Source of the DNA: Microplitis mediator
Lineage: Eukaryota > Arthropoda > Insecta > Hymenoptera > Braconidae
Direction of reading: 5' to 3'
Length of the DNA stretch: 64,000 bases
Assembly (NCBI RefSeq): GCF_029852145.1
Contig: NC_079978.1
Location: forward strand, 2,418,001 to 2,482,000
Made by a program: the position numbers and the translations under genes. The notes under the pieces are model-generated. The model saw only the letters and a program-made list of their open reading frames with translations, did not search any database and was not told the DNA's origin. Positions 21,624 to 33,168 of the stretch are shown here, piece after piece (the stretch's first letter is position 1; each line of letters begins with the position of its first letter).

Positions 21624-24600
21624 TTAAGATTGCCCTGACTCGGTGCTGGGTGATACTGTTGAGGTCATGATTGAAGTAACAGCTTCCGTTACTGTCGTAG
21701 ATATCCTATTGATACTATCACTAATTGACGTCATTGAATGATCGTGTTCCGTGTGACCATGGGTATCATGATCCTCTTCAACGCCATGCGAGTGCCCGTG
21801 TCCATGTCCATGTCCGTGTCCATGAGAATGTGCATGGGAAGCTACAATTAAAAAATTAAATCAGCAAACAGATAAATGTTACAATAATTGATAAGAATAA
21901 TAATGAGTTATAAGTTGCAGTAGTCAGCAAAAGAAAGTAAAATAAATAAAAATAAATGTTGACGCCAACGCTTTCCGGATTTACCGAAGTAGGCATAATT
22001 TTCTCTCCTCGCCGGGAAAACCAGTAGAAGTAGTGAGACAACTAGATGTATGTAATTTACGAATAGTAATTTAGGAGTATGAGAAAGCTGTCGAAAGTCG
22101 GTCGATCAACCGGCCAAGTACGTCGACCTCAACTAGGGTCCACTGTCAGTAATGGAGAAAGCACCGCTTAATACAACTAGGTCATCTATTAACTTATAAC
22201 TATATATACATATATGTAAACTAGATCTTTGAGTCTATGAGGTAATAATTGTCTATATAAAATTACTGAGTAGTGTGATAAGCAAAAAATGAATTGATTA
22301 TTTTTGCTTATCAGAAATATTCATCCGCAGATGAAAGCGCGCGAGTTATTTACCAGGAAGTAATGCTGGTGTTATTTATATATCTGGAAGTACCGAGGAC
22401 AATGTCTAATTACGTAACACGCATCCGGAATTATTTGAATCGAGAGAACAGAATAGAGAATAGACATTTCTAGTGATCATGATCATAATGCTGATGCCAC
22501 AATGCTACTGGAAAATAATTGTGTGGCACAACACTCGCGATGAAGATAGATGTTTTAAAAACAAACTGACTAATATTATTTATTATTTAACATGAAAATC
22601 GATACCGTGCTATGGAAATAGTAGAACCACTCGAATCAATAATACTCTTGAGTTGAGAGCTTCAAGTAATTTTTTAGTCTGGTTTATCGTGTACGAAATA
22701 TTCACCAATCATAATGATTGGATAGATGTATATATATGATATGTAATAGAAGAAATGAACGAGACGTATTCGTAAGCGATTAATGTAACGGTGGATCAAT
22801 GCCAAACGTTCATCAGCACGCGATCCACGTGGCCGTGACCCCACCTCCCATTGCTGTGACCCAGCGCCGGCTAGTTTAAGTTTTAGTTTCGTGGATGGGA
22901 ATTGTATGTAGTGTAACATTAAGCTCACTCTTTCTCCAGCTGTCTCACTCTTTCACTTGCTTTTCGACTCATCGATCCACCTTTAAATCTCTTTACTTCG
23001 CTAAACAACAACTACCACCTATCGCAATGCACATACATATGTATGTGGCGCATATAACTAAAAGTAAAATCCAAGGACGTGCATGTCTTGAAATAGCACT
23101 GGGTTTAGATGCTAGTTCATCGTTAACGCCAGCAGTACAAAATGAAATGAAAGGCCTAGTATCTTTGACCTTTTGTCATAAAAATTGCTATTGCTCGAGT
23201 GAACCCATTGTTCTAGATGTTAAGTTCTTTACATAAATAAAAAAAAGTTGAATAAATGTGAGTGACTTTTCCTTTCTGTCACTTTATCGTCCTGAGTTAA
23301 TTATTTTAAAAAATGTTTTAATTAACAATCGGGTCCTTGGGTGTTTTTAAGGTAAAAACTCACTGGCTAATTGAAGTCCCAGCATTAGCATGAATCCAGC
23401 AACGATAGCTGCTAATTGTAGCAGCCCACTTTTATCGTTGGCTCGCTCCCTCGCGAGGACTTCAAAAAATACGACGTACAGAAGAGTTCCTGCAGCCATG
23501 CCCTGAAGTATCGTTGGTGTTGTCCCGAGGTTTTCGCTGTCATTTTTGAAGTACCCGAGAGCAAGTCCTGAGACAATACCTAGTGGCGTCACCAGAGAAA
23601 ACACAGACATGTAGCCGAGTATTGTTCTGGTGGAGGCGCCGGTGACATAAAGTTCCATTCCAACGCAAAAAGCTATCACCAATTTATGGGTAGCGATTGC
23701 GGCTGCCAGGTAGACCACTGACCCAACCGAAGGTTCTAAGCCTACCGCGAGACCTTCGAATATCGCGTGGAATGACAGGGCGACAACTGTCAGCAGTCCG
23801 CGAACTGACGTGTCCGCGTGAGCGTGACTGTGGGATCCGTGTGCGTGGGAATGGTAGCTAGGAGGTGCGACGAACTGGTCATCTTCGCGACCTGCGTCCA
23901 CTGGGGGTTCCATCGACGGTGACGACTGAATAAACACTGCCGGCAGCACATCATTTTTGTTTACTTCTCCACGACTGGTCGGCGATTCGCTATTTATTGT
24001 TTTGTTGTTACTGTTTTTATCTTCATCCTCATCGTCGTATCTCAATTTTCCAATATTCCAAGAGGTTGGAGACGACGCTTTTTTGCTCGTCGCGACAGTT
24101 GTTATTGTGGTGGTTGACGCAGAGACGGGCGCTTGTTTGTTGCATCTTCTTACGGAAACAGTCCGATAGAGCAGGTCCTCTGAAGATGAATTTTTTCCGG
24201 TCAAAGTCGCGTGGACGGTCTCCTCGACAAAGTACACCAGGAAAAATCCAATGCAAAAAAGTAACTCGGCCATACTTAAAGTCCCAATGCTGAGCAGTTG
24301 TCCGTTTGACTGATGTCGTTCTACGCTCTGGCGAACTTCTGGTGCCAAATGAAGAAATGTCGTGAATAACAAAACTCCACCGCCGAAACACAGTAATAAT
24401 GATGTCAGCAAACCCTAATTAAAATATATCATTTTAAAATCTTAATAATATTTTTTTAGATTTAATTTATGTAATTTTAAGTCTTTTAAATTTATTAGTT
24501 TCTTCGAACGTTGGACTTTCGTGCGTTTTATTTAAACGTATCAGTCGGATTAGATAAAAATATCTTGAGGAAGATATTAATGGATCTTACGAGCGATCAA

Positions 24601-24887
24601 AGTGTTCGAAGAAACTCAACGAGTGATTAAAAAATTTTGAATATTATTTTTAAAATAATTTTTACCTGCGTTGTCTTGTCAATCGTCGAAGAGGCTTCGG
24701 TAGAAGTGCTAGAGCAATTTGAAAGAGCGCATTTCTGCCGCCGTCTGAATCTGCAGCGTCCAATAATCAGGGGCAGAATTCCCAATCCCAGTGAACCGAT
24801 TCCGAGAATAAACATCGCGGCTATTTTCGCGAGTAGTAAAGACGTTTGAGTCGTCTGATACGACCCCGCAGCTCCTGAATTATCCAT
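21624..24887 (-). CDS. ZIP (SLC39) zinc transporter, paralogue A, with His-rich C-terminal exon
   Basis: Minus-strand exons 24887-24666, 24414-23364 and, most likely, 21841-21624 give about 496 residues. Exon 1 encodes the first membrane helix; exon 2 the rest, including the variable cytoplasmic loop (with HSHAHGSHSHAHA), the helix IV motif HAIFEGLAVGLEP and helix V AAIATHKLVIAFCVGMEL, whose His and Glu residues form the ZIP metal-binding centre. The family imports zinc or iron into the cytosol. At the end of exon 2 a GTGAGT donor (after GLQLA) lets it splice to a terminal exon coding SHAHSHGHGHGHGHGHSHG and an acidic/Ser-Thr tail; reading through instead ends after SEFLP. Phases match exactly for the splice. 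It is a tandem duplicate of the gene at 26820-28816, comparable to the adjacent Zip42C.1/Zip42C.2 pair of Drosophila. Confidence 0.88.
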
Positions 24888-26819
24888 TTCTTAATTTGGA
24901 TGCCTATTTCAATAGTATTGTCAACGGCAATGTTCTCTCGGATGTCTTATTTATAACTGACACAGTGGACCCGGAGGAAGAGTTTTATTTCTCAAACGTG
25001 CGTTGACCGCCGTCAAGTTATCACTGCCCGTTGAATTCCCCTCGGAGAGTGCGTTACATGAATTAGTTTATTTAACTCGATAGTGATATCATCTTGAAAC
25101 AACACATCCTAGACATTCAAAACGTAAAGTTGACAACAACGCTCTGTCAATAGTAACGGAAAAAATGTAAATAATATAAAATTAATACAAATCGTTATCT
25201 TCTGCTCATAGTCCGTCACTACCGATTTTCTCACTTATTTCCTCCCACATATTTAACTCGGATATCTTGTCAAAGTTTACTTTACGATTCTTGTCAACAA
25301 TATATTAAAATAAAAAAATAATATACATCTATGTGATACCGCTTATCTTACGACGAAATTACATACAAGCTGAGTCGCATTATCTTCAAAGTCAATTGTC
25401 GACGTAATACATATTTTGAATTTACCTCCGTTGCATTATCAGCACAGTAGTAGTTATCGGCGCATTAAAAAATAACTTATATAAACTTTACATCATGATC
25501 TGATCCTTGTAAAATATCTTGCAGACCATAAATAAAAATTTTCATTCACCAAAATATTATTTATTTATTTATTTATTGTCTTATTAAAAATAAAAATCAC
25601 TGACACGTGTCCTCATTGAGTAATTTATGAGTCTGTCCGTAAAAGGTATTATGACATCAGCAGACGGTCCAGAAGCACCTGGTGGCTCATTAGCTCATGC
25701 CGAATTCCATAAACCGCGAGTGTGACGTGCGAACGTCCTCGCGAATAATCGAGCAGCGAACTAAACTGAGTGTCGAGACTACTCGTGGTGTGGGTCGCGG
25801 TAGTAGAGTCGGTATGCTGTCGAGTAGTCAGAGAGTGCCTTGTTGCGGGCTATCCCTTCGCACGTCTTACGTCGCCACATCCATCTATCCACTCCCCTTC
25901 CACGATCAAAACTACGTTTTCACGACAAATCGCGTTTCCCCTCCTCTTCCTCCTCCTCGGCGACCTGCACCTCGCGAATTCCCCTTTCTCACTTTGGTTG
26001 CATGCATGTATGAAGAATATTACTCTCTCTCACAACATCATCCTCCTCCACAGTCAACAGTCCAGTCCTCAGCGACTCACACACATTCCAGCTCATCACT
26101 GTCGGTCACTATTATTACATAGTACACATATATATATATAAACTACATAACTTCCATATCTCCACAGCCAGAGCTATTGTTTCCTCATTGTTTTTATGCC
26201 CATTGTAATACTGAAAGTCGGAGAGCGTGAATCAAAACATCGATGTTGTAACAATCATTTAAGATATGTAAATAACTTTAAATTATAAATTTCCTTGTAC
26301 AAAATACCTGTGAATTGTATATTTATTTTTTTTTTCTCAATACATAAACTCTATTAATAAGTAAATAGGACAGATGACGTTTAAGATTGCCACTGACTTA
26401 CTTATTCTTCATTGTCGATATTCACCTACATTATTTAACTAGATCCAAGTATTTTATTGTCATTTCTCAATTATCATTTTAACGACAATTTAATGCCACG
26501 TATAGACACGTATTTTTATATTAAATAATAGTGTAGCTCAGCTTACACTTTTATCACATATTTATCTTAATTTTTTGCTTACTCACATAGTGACGTAAAA
26601 GGGGGTCTCGATACGAGTCCATTGGATTCTATTTAGAAGTGACGTACTCGGATTTTAAAATACAAAATTAAAAACCCATACAAACGTCTCAGATGTTTTT
26701 TTAATCCGCGATACCTCTTGGAGGACCGGTTCGTTGACGTCAACTCAGACCAACAACAACAACACCAGCAACATTTGTATGATAGTTATTTGAAATAAAA
26801 AAAAAGCTGCGTAACTTAC
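24888..26819. other. Region between the two ZIP genes
   Basis: It holds the presumed promoter and 5' UTR of paralogue A. About 25700-26110 is relatively GC-rich and strongly CT-biased on the plus strand (GA-rich on the gene strand), with an accidental 141-codon plus-strand frame of low complexity. On the minus strand I found no second His-rich exon that could end paralogue B. Confidence 0.5.
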
Positions 26820-28816
26820 TCGCTATCTGTAGTCCAAACATGAGTATAAAACCAATGATGATTGATAAGTACTGATGGAGACCATCGCGGTTGTGATGTA
26901 ATATCTCGAAAAATACGACGTAGAGGAGTGTGCCCGTAGCTATTCCCTGTAGTATTTTATTTATTTAATATTAATTTGTTTTTTTTTTTAAATATTTCGT
27001 AATGGCTCTTACTGATGCCTAAAATTACCTGAAGAATTACGGGAAGAGGTCCGCTGGCTGCTGGACTATCCCCGCCGACGAGAAGCATTCCGATACCAAT
27101 ACCCATTGGCGAGACAATTGCGAATGTACAGACGTAGATAATACTTAAGCACTGGTGTGTCCTTGAAGCAACCAGTTCAACTCCAATGCAGAACGCAATG
27201 ACGAATTTGTGAGCTGCCACTGCGGCAAACATGTACCTGTAGATAATTTATTTAATATTATAATTATTTTGGTCTTGTCGCTGATAAAATATTTAGCTTA
27301 AGGTGTCAATTACCAGACGTCATTGGCAGACCCTTCTAGCCCTATTGCGAGTCCTTCAAATAGTTCATGAACAGACAGACCGAGTACTATCAGCAAACCT
27401 CTCAGTGAACTTATTACAAAATCATGATGATCGTTTATTGCTGCTGCCGGTAAATGGGTATGGCCATGACCGTAACTTTAAGTAAATAAATAAAATAAAT
27501 ATTTAAAAATATTATTGAAGATGCAAAGTTTGTATTTATAATTATTAATTTTATGAATTATTTATCAACTCATTAATTACCCGTGAGAATGACCATGATG
27601 TGTATGACCAACGGCGCAGCCTTGGTTATTCTCAACCAAATCATTAGTACTGTGATTAACATCTTTTTCTGGATGATGATGATGTGCGACGTGATTTTCA
27701 CGGTGGCGTAATTTTGTGTGGACTATTTCCTCTACTAGATACATTATGAAGAACCTAAAATATTTTCAAATTACAATTGCGTATATATTTTTTTTAATTA
27801 ATATTCTGACTTTGAACTTGAATTGCGATGCAATAAACAATAAGGATGTAATTATTATTCGTGAGCGAGTGGGATTTATATCGAGGTAAGATAAAAATTG
27901 AGTCACTTACCCGGTGCAGACAAACGCTTCGGCGAGAGGAAAATTGAACTTGGGAAGTTCACCGCGTTCGGAGAGTAAGCCAACACTTTCTACGACCTCT
28001 GGCAGCATGTGGAGAAATGTTGTGCAAAATAAAACACCTCCGCCAAATCCTAGAAGCATTCCTACTATTCTCGAGGATCTGTTTTAAAAAAAAATATTTT
28101 ATTATTCATAACAATTACGCTGTCAATAATTGGGAGTGAATATGGATTTTATTTCAATTCGAATTCAGAATTCTGGAGTTTGAAAAAAATCACTTCGCAT
28201 ATGGAGTAAAAGGGGACTTTTTTTTACGTAGAGTAATTTCGGAGTGATACGGATTTAATTTTAATGTTCAACTCTTTTCTGGAGTTAATTTTACTCTAGA
28301 GAAGCTAACAGACAACTGGCAATTTACGGATTTTTTTTTCAGCAAATCAATTAAAAAAAAAAAAAAAAAAAAATATGCACATGTAGAAAATTTAAAAAAC
28401 TATAGGTGCAATTTTTTGAAATATTTTTTTTTTCATTATTTATCATTTAGAAAAAAATCCAAAAATTATTAGACGTCAGCTAATTCCAGTATCATTAAGA
28501 AATTTCCATTCACTCCGAAAATTTTTTAGAGTACAATTACGAGAGCTTTAAAATTGAGAACAATAAATTATTGCGCCACATTGAAAGTGGATAAAAAAAA
28601 TAGTTACCTTGGATTTCCACTTTTGTCGGACGTGCCCCAGTTAAAACACTTGCCCAGTTGGATGGGAATAATTCCCATAATGGTACTGACCACACACAAA
28701 ACAACCATGGTCACGGCTTTTGCCATAAGCACCGTCGACGGGTTGAGGACATCCTCCACGTGTATGTTAATTTTTTGACCATCAATCCCGGCGATGTCTT
28801 CATGATGCGGCGCCAT
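26820..28816 (-). CDS. ZIP (SLC39) zinc transporter, paralogue B
   Basis: Six minus-strand coding exons: 28816-28608, 28078-27911, 27754-27581, 27475-27314, 27236-27029 and 26946-26820, all in phase. The N terminus is MAPHHEDIAG; the loop is His-rich (HVAHHHHPEK, HTHHGHSHGSYGHGHTH). Metal-site motifs are SVHELFEGLAIGLEGS (helix IV) and VAAHKFVIAFCIGVEL (helix V). Exon 6 ends after FGLQIA at a GTAAGT donor in phase 1, so another exon is expected; reading through gives a 23-residue tail ending VVVVGLS. The only compatible downstream exon I found is the His-rich one at 21841-21624 used by paralogue A. Upstream, an acceptor at about 28858 shows a further 5' exon. Compared with A, its coding region is split by more introns and its loop is richer in histidine. 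Confidence 0.88.
28118..28534. mobile_element. GGAGT-type palindromic element carrying a degenerate family A MITE
   Basis: Outer element: left GGGAGTGAATATGGATTTTATTTCAATTCG-like text, right TTCACTCCGAAAATTTTTTAGAGTA. It is related to copies at 56049-56330 and 60850-61345. A worn family A MITE (about 28299-28494, ending CCAGTATCAT) is nested within. It lies in intron 1 of ZIP paralogue B. Confidence 0.6.
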
Positions 28817-28857
28817 AGCTCACTAACACCTCCACTGGCGGGCAGACTTTCTGTAAA

Positions 28858-31800
28858 GTTAAAATAAATATTAAAAATCGTTAAAGTAAAATCCTTGAAG
28901 ATAAACTGATAAAGTAAAACCACCTGGGGCAAATATAAATTTTACAAGTACAATAAAGTGTATGTGTATAGTTGGTAGTGGTACTTGGAAGTAATTAAAA
29001 TAACTCCGCTCGAACTATCATCAGTGTAACGCAACGAAATAAAATATTTTTAAACGCTTAATAAAATTATTTAGTAACAAGTTATCATGCTCGTGTCATT
29101 AAGTATACTGATGAGTACTTAAATACAAATGATAAACGTTTAGTTGAGGTTTAACATCAGCTGCTGCTCATACAGTTGCTCAGCTGGTCCGCCAATCATT
29201 TTTATTATTCAATAAAAATATTTGGAAATGGTTACACACTTCAATAATTTTTAATTTAAATATTTATCGTATAGTTGATGTCATCTGGCTAATAAATTAC
29301 CGAGAAAAATATCGATATAAATTGTTATTAATCAAATTATACTAATAATAAATTTTTAAGTTGTGTGGTAAGATAATGACTGATGATAAATCATCCCAGT
29401 GATGAGTATTTAAAATATATAAATAATTACTTTTAAATTAATAAGATGTAAATGTAAATTTACACGGTTCGAATTTTTCTTTATTTTCAAGGATAATTGT
29501 CATGGAAGTTTAATTGAATTTATTTATTTTAATTTGATATCGACTTTTGGAAAATTCAAAAAATTAGAGCGTAATTTTAATGAAAATGAAATGTGACGAG
29601 TATAAGTTCGATGTGATCAACCAAAATTGAGTTTGATTTTAATTCAAAAAATTTTTTAAATACAGTACTTATTTTTTTTTTGAAAAACTTTAAGTAGTTT
29701 TTGGTAATCGCGAGTTTATTAAAGTCTTGCTATGAAATTTCTTGTATTTAAAAATTAATTATACATGAAAAAAAAAATTTTTGAATTGCAATTATAGTTT
29801 TTCAAAAAATGTCAGCTTGAAAATTTATTTACTTCTGGACAATGAAAAGAAAATAAATTGTGATTTAAATTTTTACGATTCTGAAATTAGCAGACAATTA
29901 AAAAGCTTTGGATTTTCTTTTGAACAATTAAATTTGAAGAAAAAAAAAACTAAAAATATGCACATGTAGAAAATTTAAAAGACTACAAGTGCATTTTTTA
30001 AAAATATTTTTTTTTATAATTTATCGTTTGTTAAAAAATCAAAAAATTATTAGACGTCGGCTAATTTCAGTATCATTAATTTTTGAAATTTATCACTTGG
30101 AAATTGATAGTAAGTAAAAATAAAGTATACAAATAAATGAATTTATTAATTTGCTTGAAGTAAAAATAAAAATTTTCACCAAGTGAAAAATATATATATA
30201 ATATATGTAATAGAGAGCACTTGTTTCGGGTTAAATTTAGTCCGGAAGAATACGATTTCTCAGCCACGCTGTAACGATTTTTTTCAATCAGCCAAATGAA
30301 TTGCCAAGAGACACGAACACTGGCCATAAGTTATCAAGCATCAGCATTAGCATCAGCATCAGCAGTCGGTCCGGAATGGGACGGAATATAGATGACAATA
30401 ATAAAGAATAAAGAGCGAATGAACGTGGACACACGAATTGAATTGTCTGATACAGTAAAGAGTCTTGATTACACATATATATTATTATACACATAGCAAG
30501 GCAGTAAAATGCGAATCGGCGTGGGCAGTAAGTACATTCATCCGGGAATGGACATTTATAATAAAGAGAAAAGTGAGTAAGAGTACATACGCAATCGATC
30601 TTCAAATTATTCCTATTTATTTGTCTCTGTTCTTTCCGCCTCTCCCCACTGTCTTTTAAATATTCAATAAATATTAATTTATTATTATTATTTTTTTTTT
30701 TTCTCAGCGGAGTTGATTTAAATCACCGCGGGAATCGCGTAATTACTACTAACTGTCTCCGTCCATGACATATTCAGATATATACGTATCTGGTATCATC
30801 TCTCAATCTTCCTAATCGACGAGTACGTGGTGATAAGAAGTTGACATTTATTGCTGGGCAATAATAACCGCGTCAGCTGTACGACTAATCGTTTAATTTG
30901 TCTTATAATTATGCGCTGAAAGAAACGTAATATTTTATCTAGAAAAAAAAAGAAAATTTCAAAATAATTTATTACAGAGCCGGCTATTTTTAAAATTTAA
31001 CGCCTTAAGCGCCACAAGATTATGTCATATTTATGAAATAAATTTAGCCGTGGAAGAAAAAAAATAATTTGTTGAAAGACTCGTAGATATTGCGGTCAGA
31101 GCACCGGACCAGCGACTTTGTCTTCACAACTTTGTAATGTAATTCAATAAATAATAATGTAAGGTCGCGACAGCCGTTCAATCATCGGCCGCAAAGGTCG
31201 TCGATTAATAAAACGCAAATAGTTTTGTTATTTGCAGCCTATTATAAAGATTGTTGCAGTAGCATGTGTGTCTGGTTGATGCAGTGAAAGTATTCGCGAA
31301 TAATTAGCGAAGGGGAAGCCGCGAGCTACTTTACCAGAGAATAAATATGTCTTTATATATTTAACAGGAGATTTGTTCAAGGCAATCATCGTGACTGGCA
31401 TACAAGCTTGTGAAGTTTACAAGGGATAAAATGTATATATAACAGTCGAGTTAAATGTGTTGAGTTAAATCTCGTCCAGCGATTCCGGTTTTACTCGCTG
31501 GTAATTGCCCGTCTATTTGGACAATCGCTGGGAAGCCCGGGACGATCGGGGAATTCCGTAAAATGAAGAATGCACTACGTATCAGACTGGAGAAGACTGA
31601 AAACCATTGACTGCCGACTACAGACAACGTTATTACACTGACGCATTTATAAATATATATTATCTTCCTACGTGATAATTGTGTTAATAGTAATAGTAGT
31701 TATTAAAAAAAATTTATGATCAAGCGGAAATAATTATTGCTACAATTATGTATTTGTCTGCTGACAAATATTGATAATAATGATAATTAAGGGGAACTCC

Positions 31801-33027
31801 TGCAGATTGATTTTGTAATCTGATTTAATATCAATGATCAATTCAATAAATAATTTTAAGTAAAATTAATACCTTGTTGACAAAACTAAATATGTCTGAT
31901 TTCACAAATCGAGTCTTCTTATCACAGAAAAATCTTAAATAAATTTGGTTTTTTTTTTTGTAAAAGTAGAAATTTTGCGAAAAAAAATTTTAATATGAAC
32001 TCACGTGAAATATTTCTTTATGCTTCGAGATCAATTATTGGAGAACGTTCGTCAGCTATGATCGAGTTTACCAGACGATTAGTGTACATATATTAAAGTA
32101 GAAAATTTATATTGCCTATGGGATGATTCAGGTGTGAACTAAATCGTAAAATCGTGTGTATGTATATATATACATACACAGTAAGACTTTATTTGTGGTA
32201 ATTCTGACATCATCGAACTAATAAAATTCACGATAAATTTAAATAGATTATGCACAGCTGCATTAAAATATATATTTTTTTTCTATTTTTCAAATAAAAT
32301 TTTTGTAAATTGTGAAAAAAAAAATTTTATTAATGCGTTCAAAATTTTTTATCTCAATCGTTTTGAAAAATATGACATAATAATTATTATTTAAAGATAA
32401 AAAAAAAATTAAATATTTTTGTATTTCGCGGACCATTTTGATAACATTATTTTCATGCAAATTAATTATTTACGTATATATGTATATATCTATATATATA
32501 CGCTTTACGTCTTGAGAGTTTTAAAAAAACAAAAAAAAATGTTTTTTTATTTTCATTACTAAATTTAATCTCACGGTCATCACACACATAAAGTGTCGCG
32601 ATAAATATATTTTGTTACAGTTATCGGTACTTAAATTTTCATGACAACTTGCGGGACATTTCTAACAGTATATAATGTAAATTATTAGAAAACAAAAATG
32701 AAAAAAAAATTTTAAAATTGACAGGCATGACTCAGGTCCGTCAGAATCAAAAATACATTTATCAGACATACACAAACCTGCCGTGAATACAAATGAACAA
32801 AAAAACTGTTTACTAGGAAATACACGCAGTTGTCTTCACGGAAAAACCGATTCTTATATTATCCTCATTATAATTAATTCAAACATCTATTAGCATCTTC
32901 GATTATTTTACTACTTATTGCTTAATGATTGTTACCACTAATAAAAAACGTTATGACACAGCTATCTAACAACAATTCACTATCGTAAAAGATTCAAATA
33001 ATTTTAAAAAAATATTTTACTACTCAC
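28858..33027. other. Gene-free region upstream of ZIP paralogue B
   Basis: AT-rich DNA with one family A MITE (29876-30075), a short GCATCA tandem stretch near 30338-30363 and scattered AT microsatellites. It may be a long 5' intron of paralogue B if the candidate first exon at 33028-33168 belongs to it. I see no coding exon. Confidence 0.45.
29876..30075. mobile_element. Palindromic MITE, family A (diverged)
   Basis: Begins ACGATTCTGAAATTAGCAGAC and ends GGCTAATTTCAGTATCAT, with flanks AAATTTTT and TAATTTTT (7 of 8 match). Confidence 0.75.
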
Positions 33028-33168
33028 AAAATGTATAACTACCGTCTGGACGCCAACTGTTGGTATTAGCAAACTAACCAAATGTTCAAAAGTGTGCTTG
33101 TGAAAATTCAGACCTTTTCCGGTTCGGCTTAGAGGGCTCAGAGTGACCATGAACCATAGTACTGATAG
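33028..33168 (-). other. Candidate first exon with upstream TATA box (33194-33201)
   Basis: On the minus strand TATAAATA (33201-33194) is followed by an ATG at 33150 and an open frame (MVTLSPLSRTGKGLNFHKHT..., ending TVVIHF) that reaches a consensus donor TTT/GTGAGTA at 33027. The segment is richer in GC than its surroundings. It could be the first exon of ZIP paralogue B (acceptor about 28858); the frame would then be an overlapping upstream ORF, since it does not fit the ZIP start. It could also begin an unknown gene. Confidence 0.35.

Noticed and set aside
25697..26141. Overlapping 141- and 123-codon plus-strand frames between the ZIP genes
   Set aside because: Strong CT bias and low-complexity Pro/Ser/His text in both frames; better explained as promoter or 5' UTR of ZIP paralogue A on the other strand.
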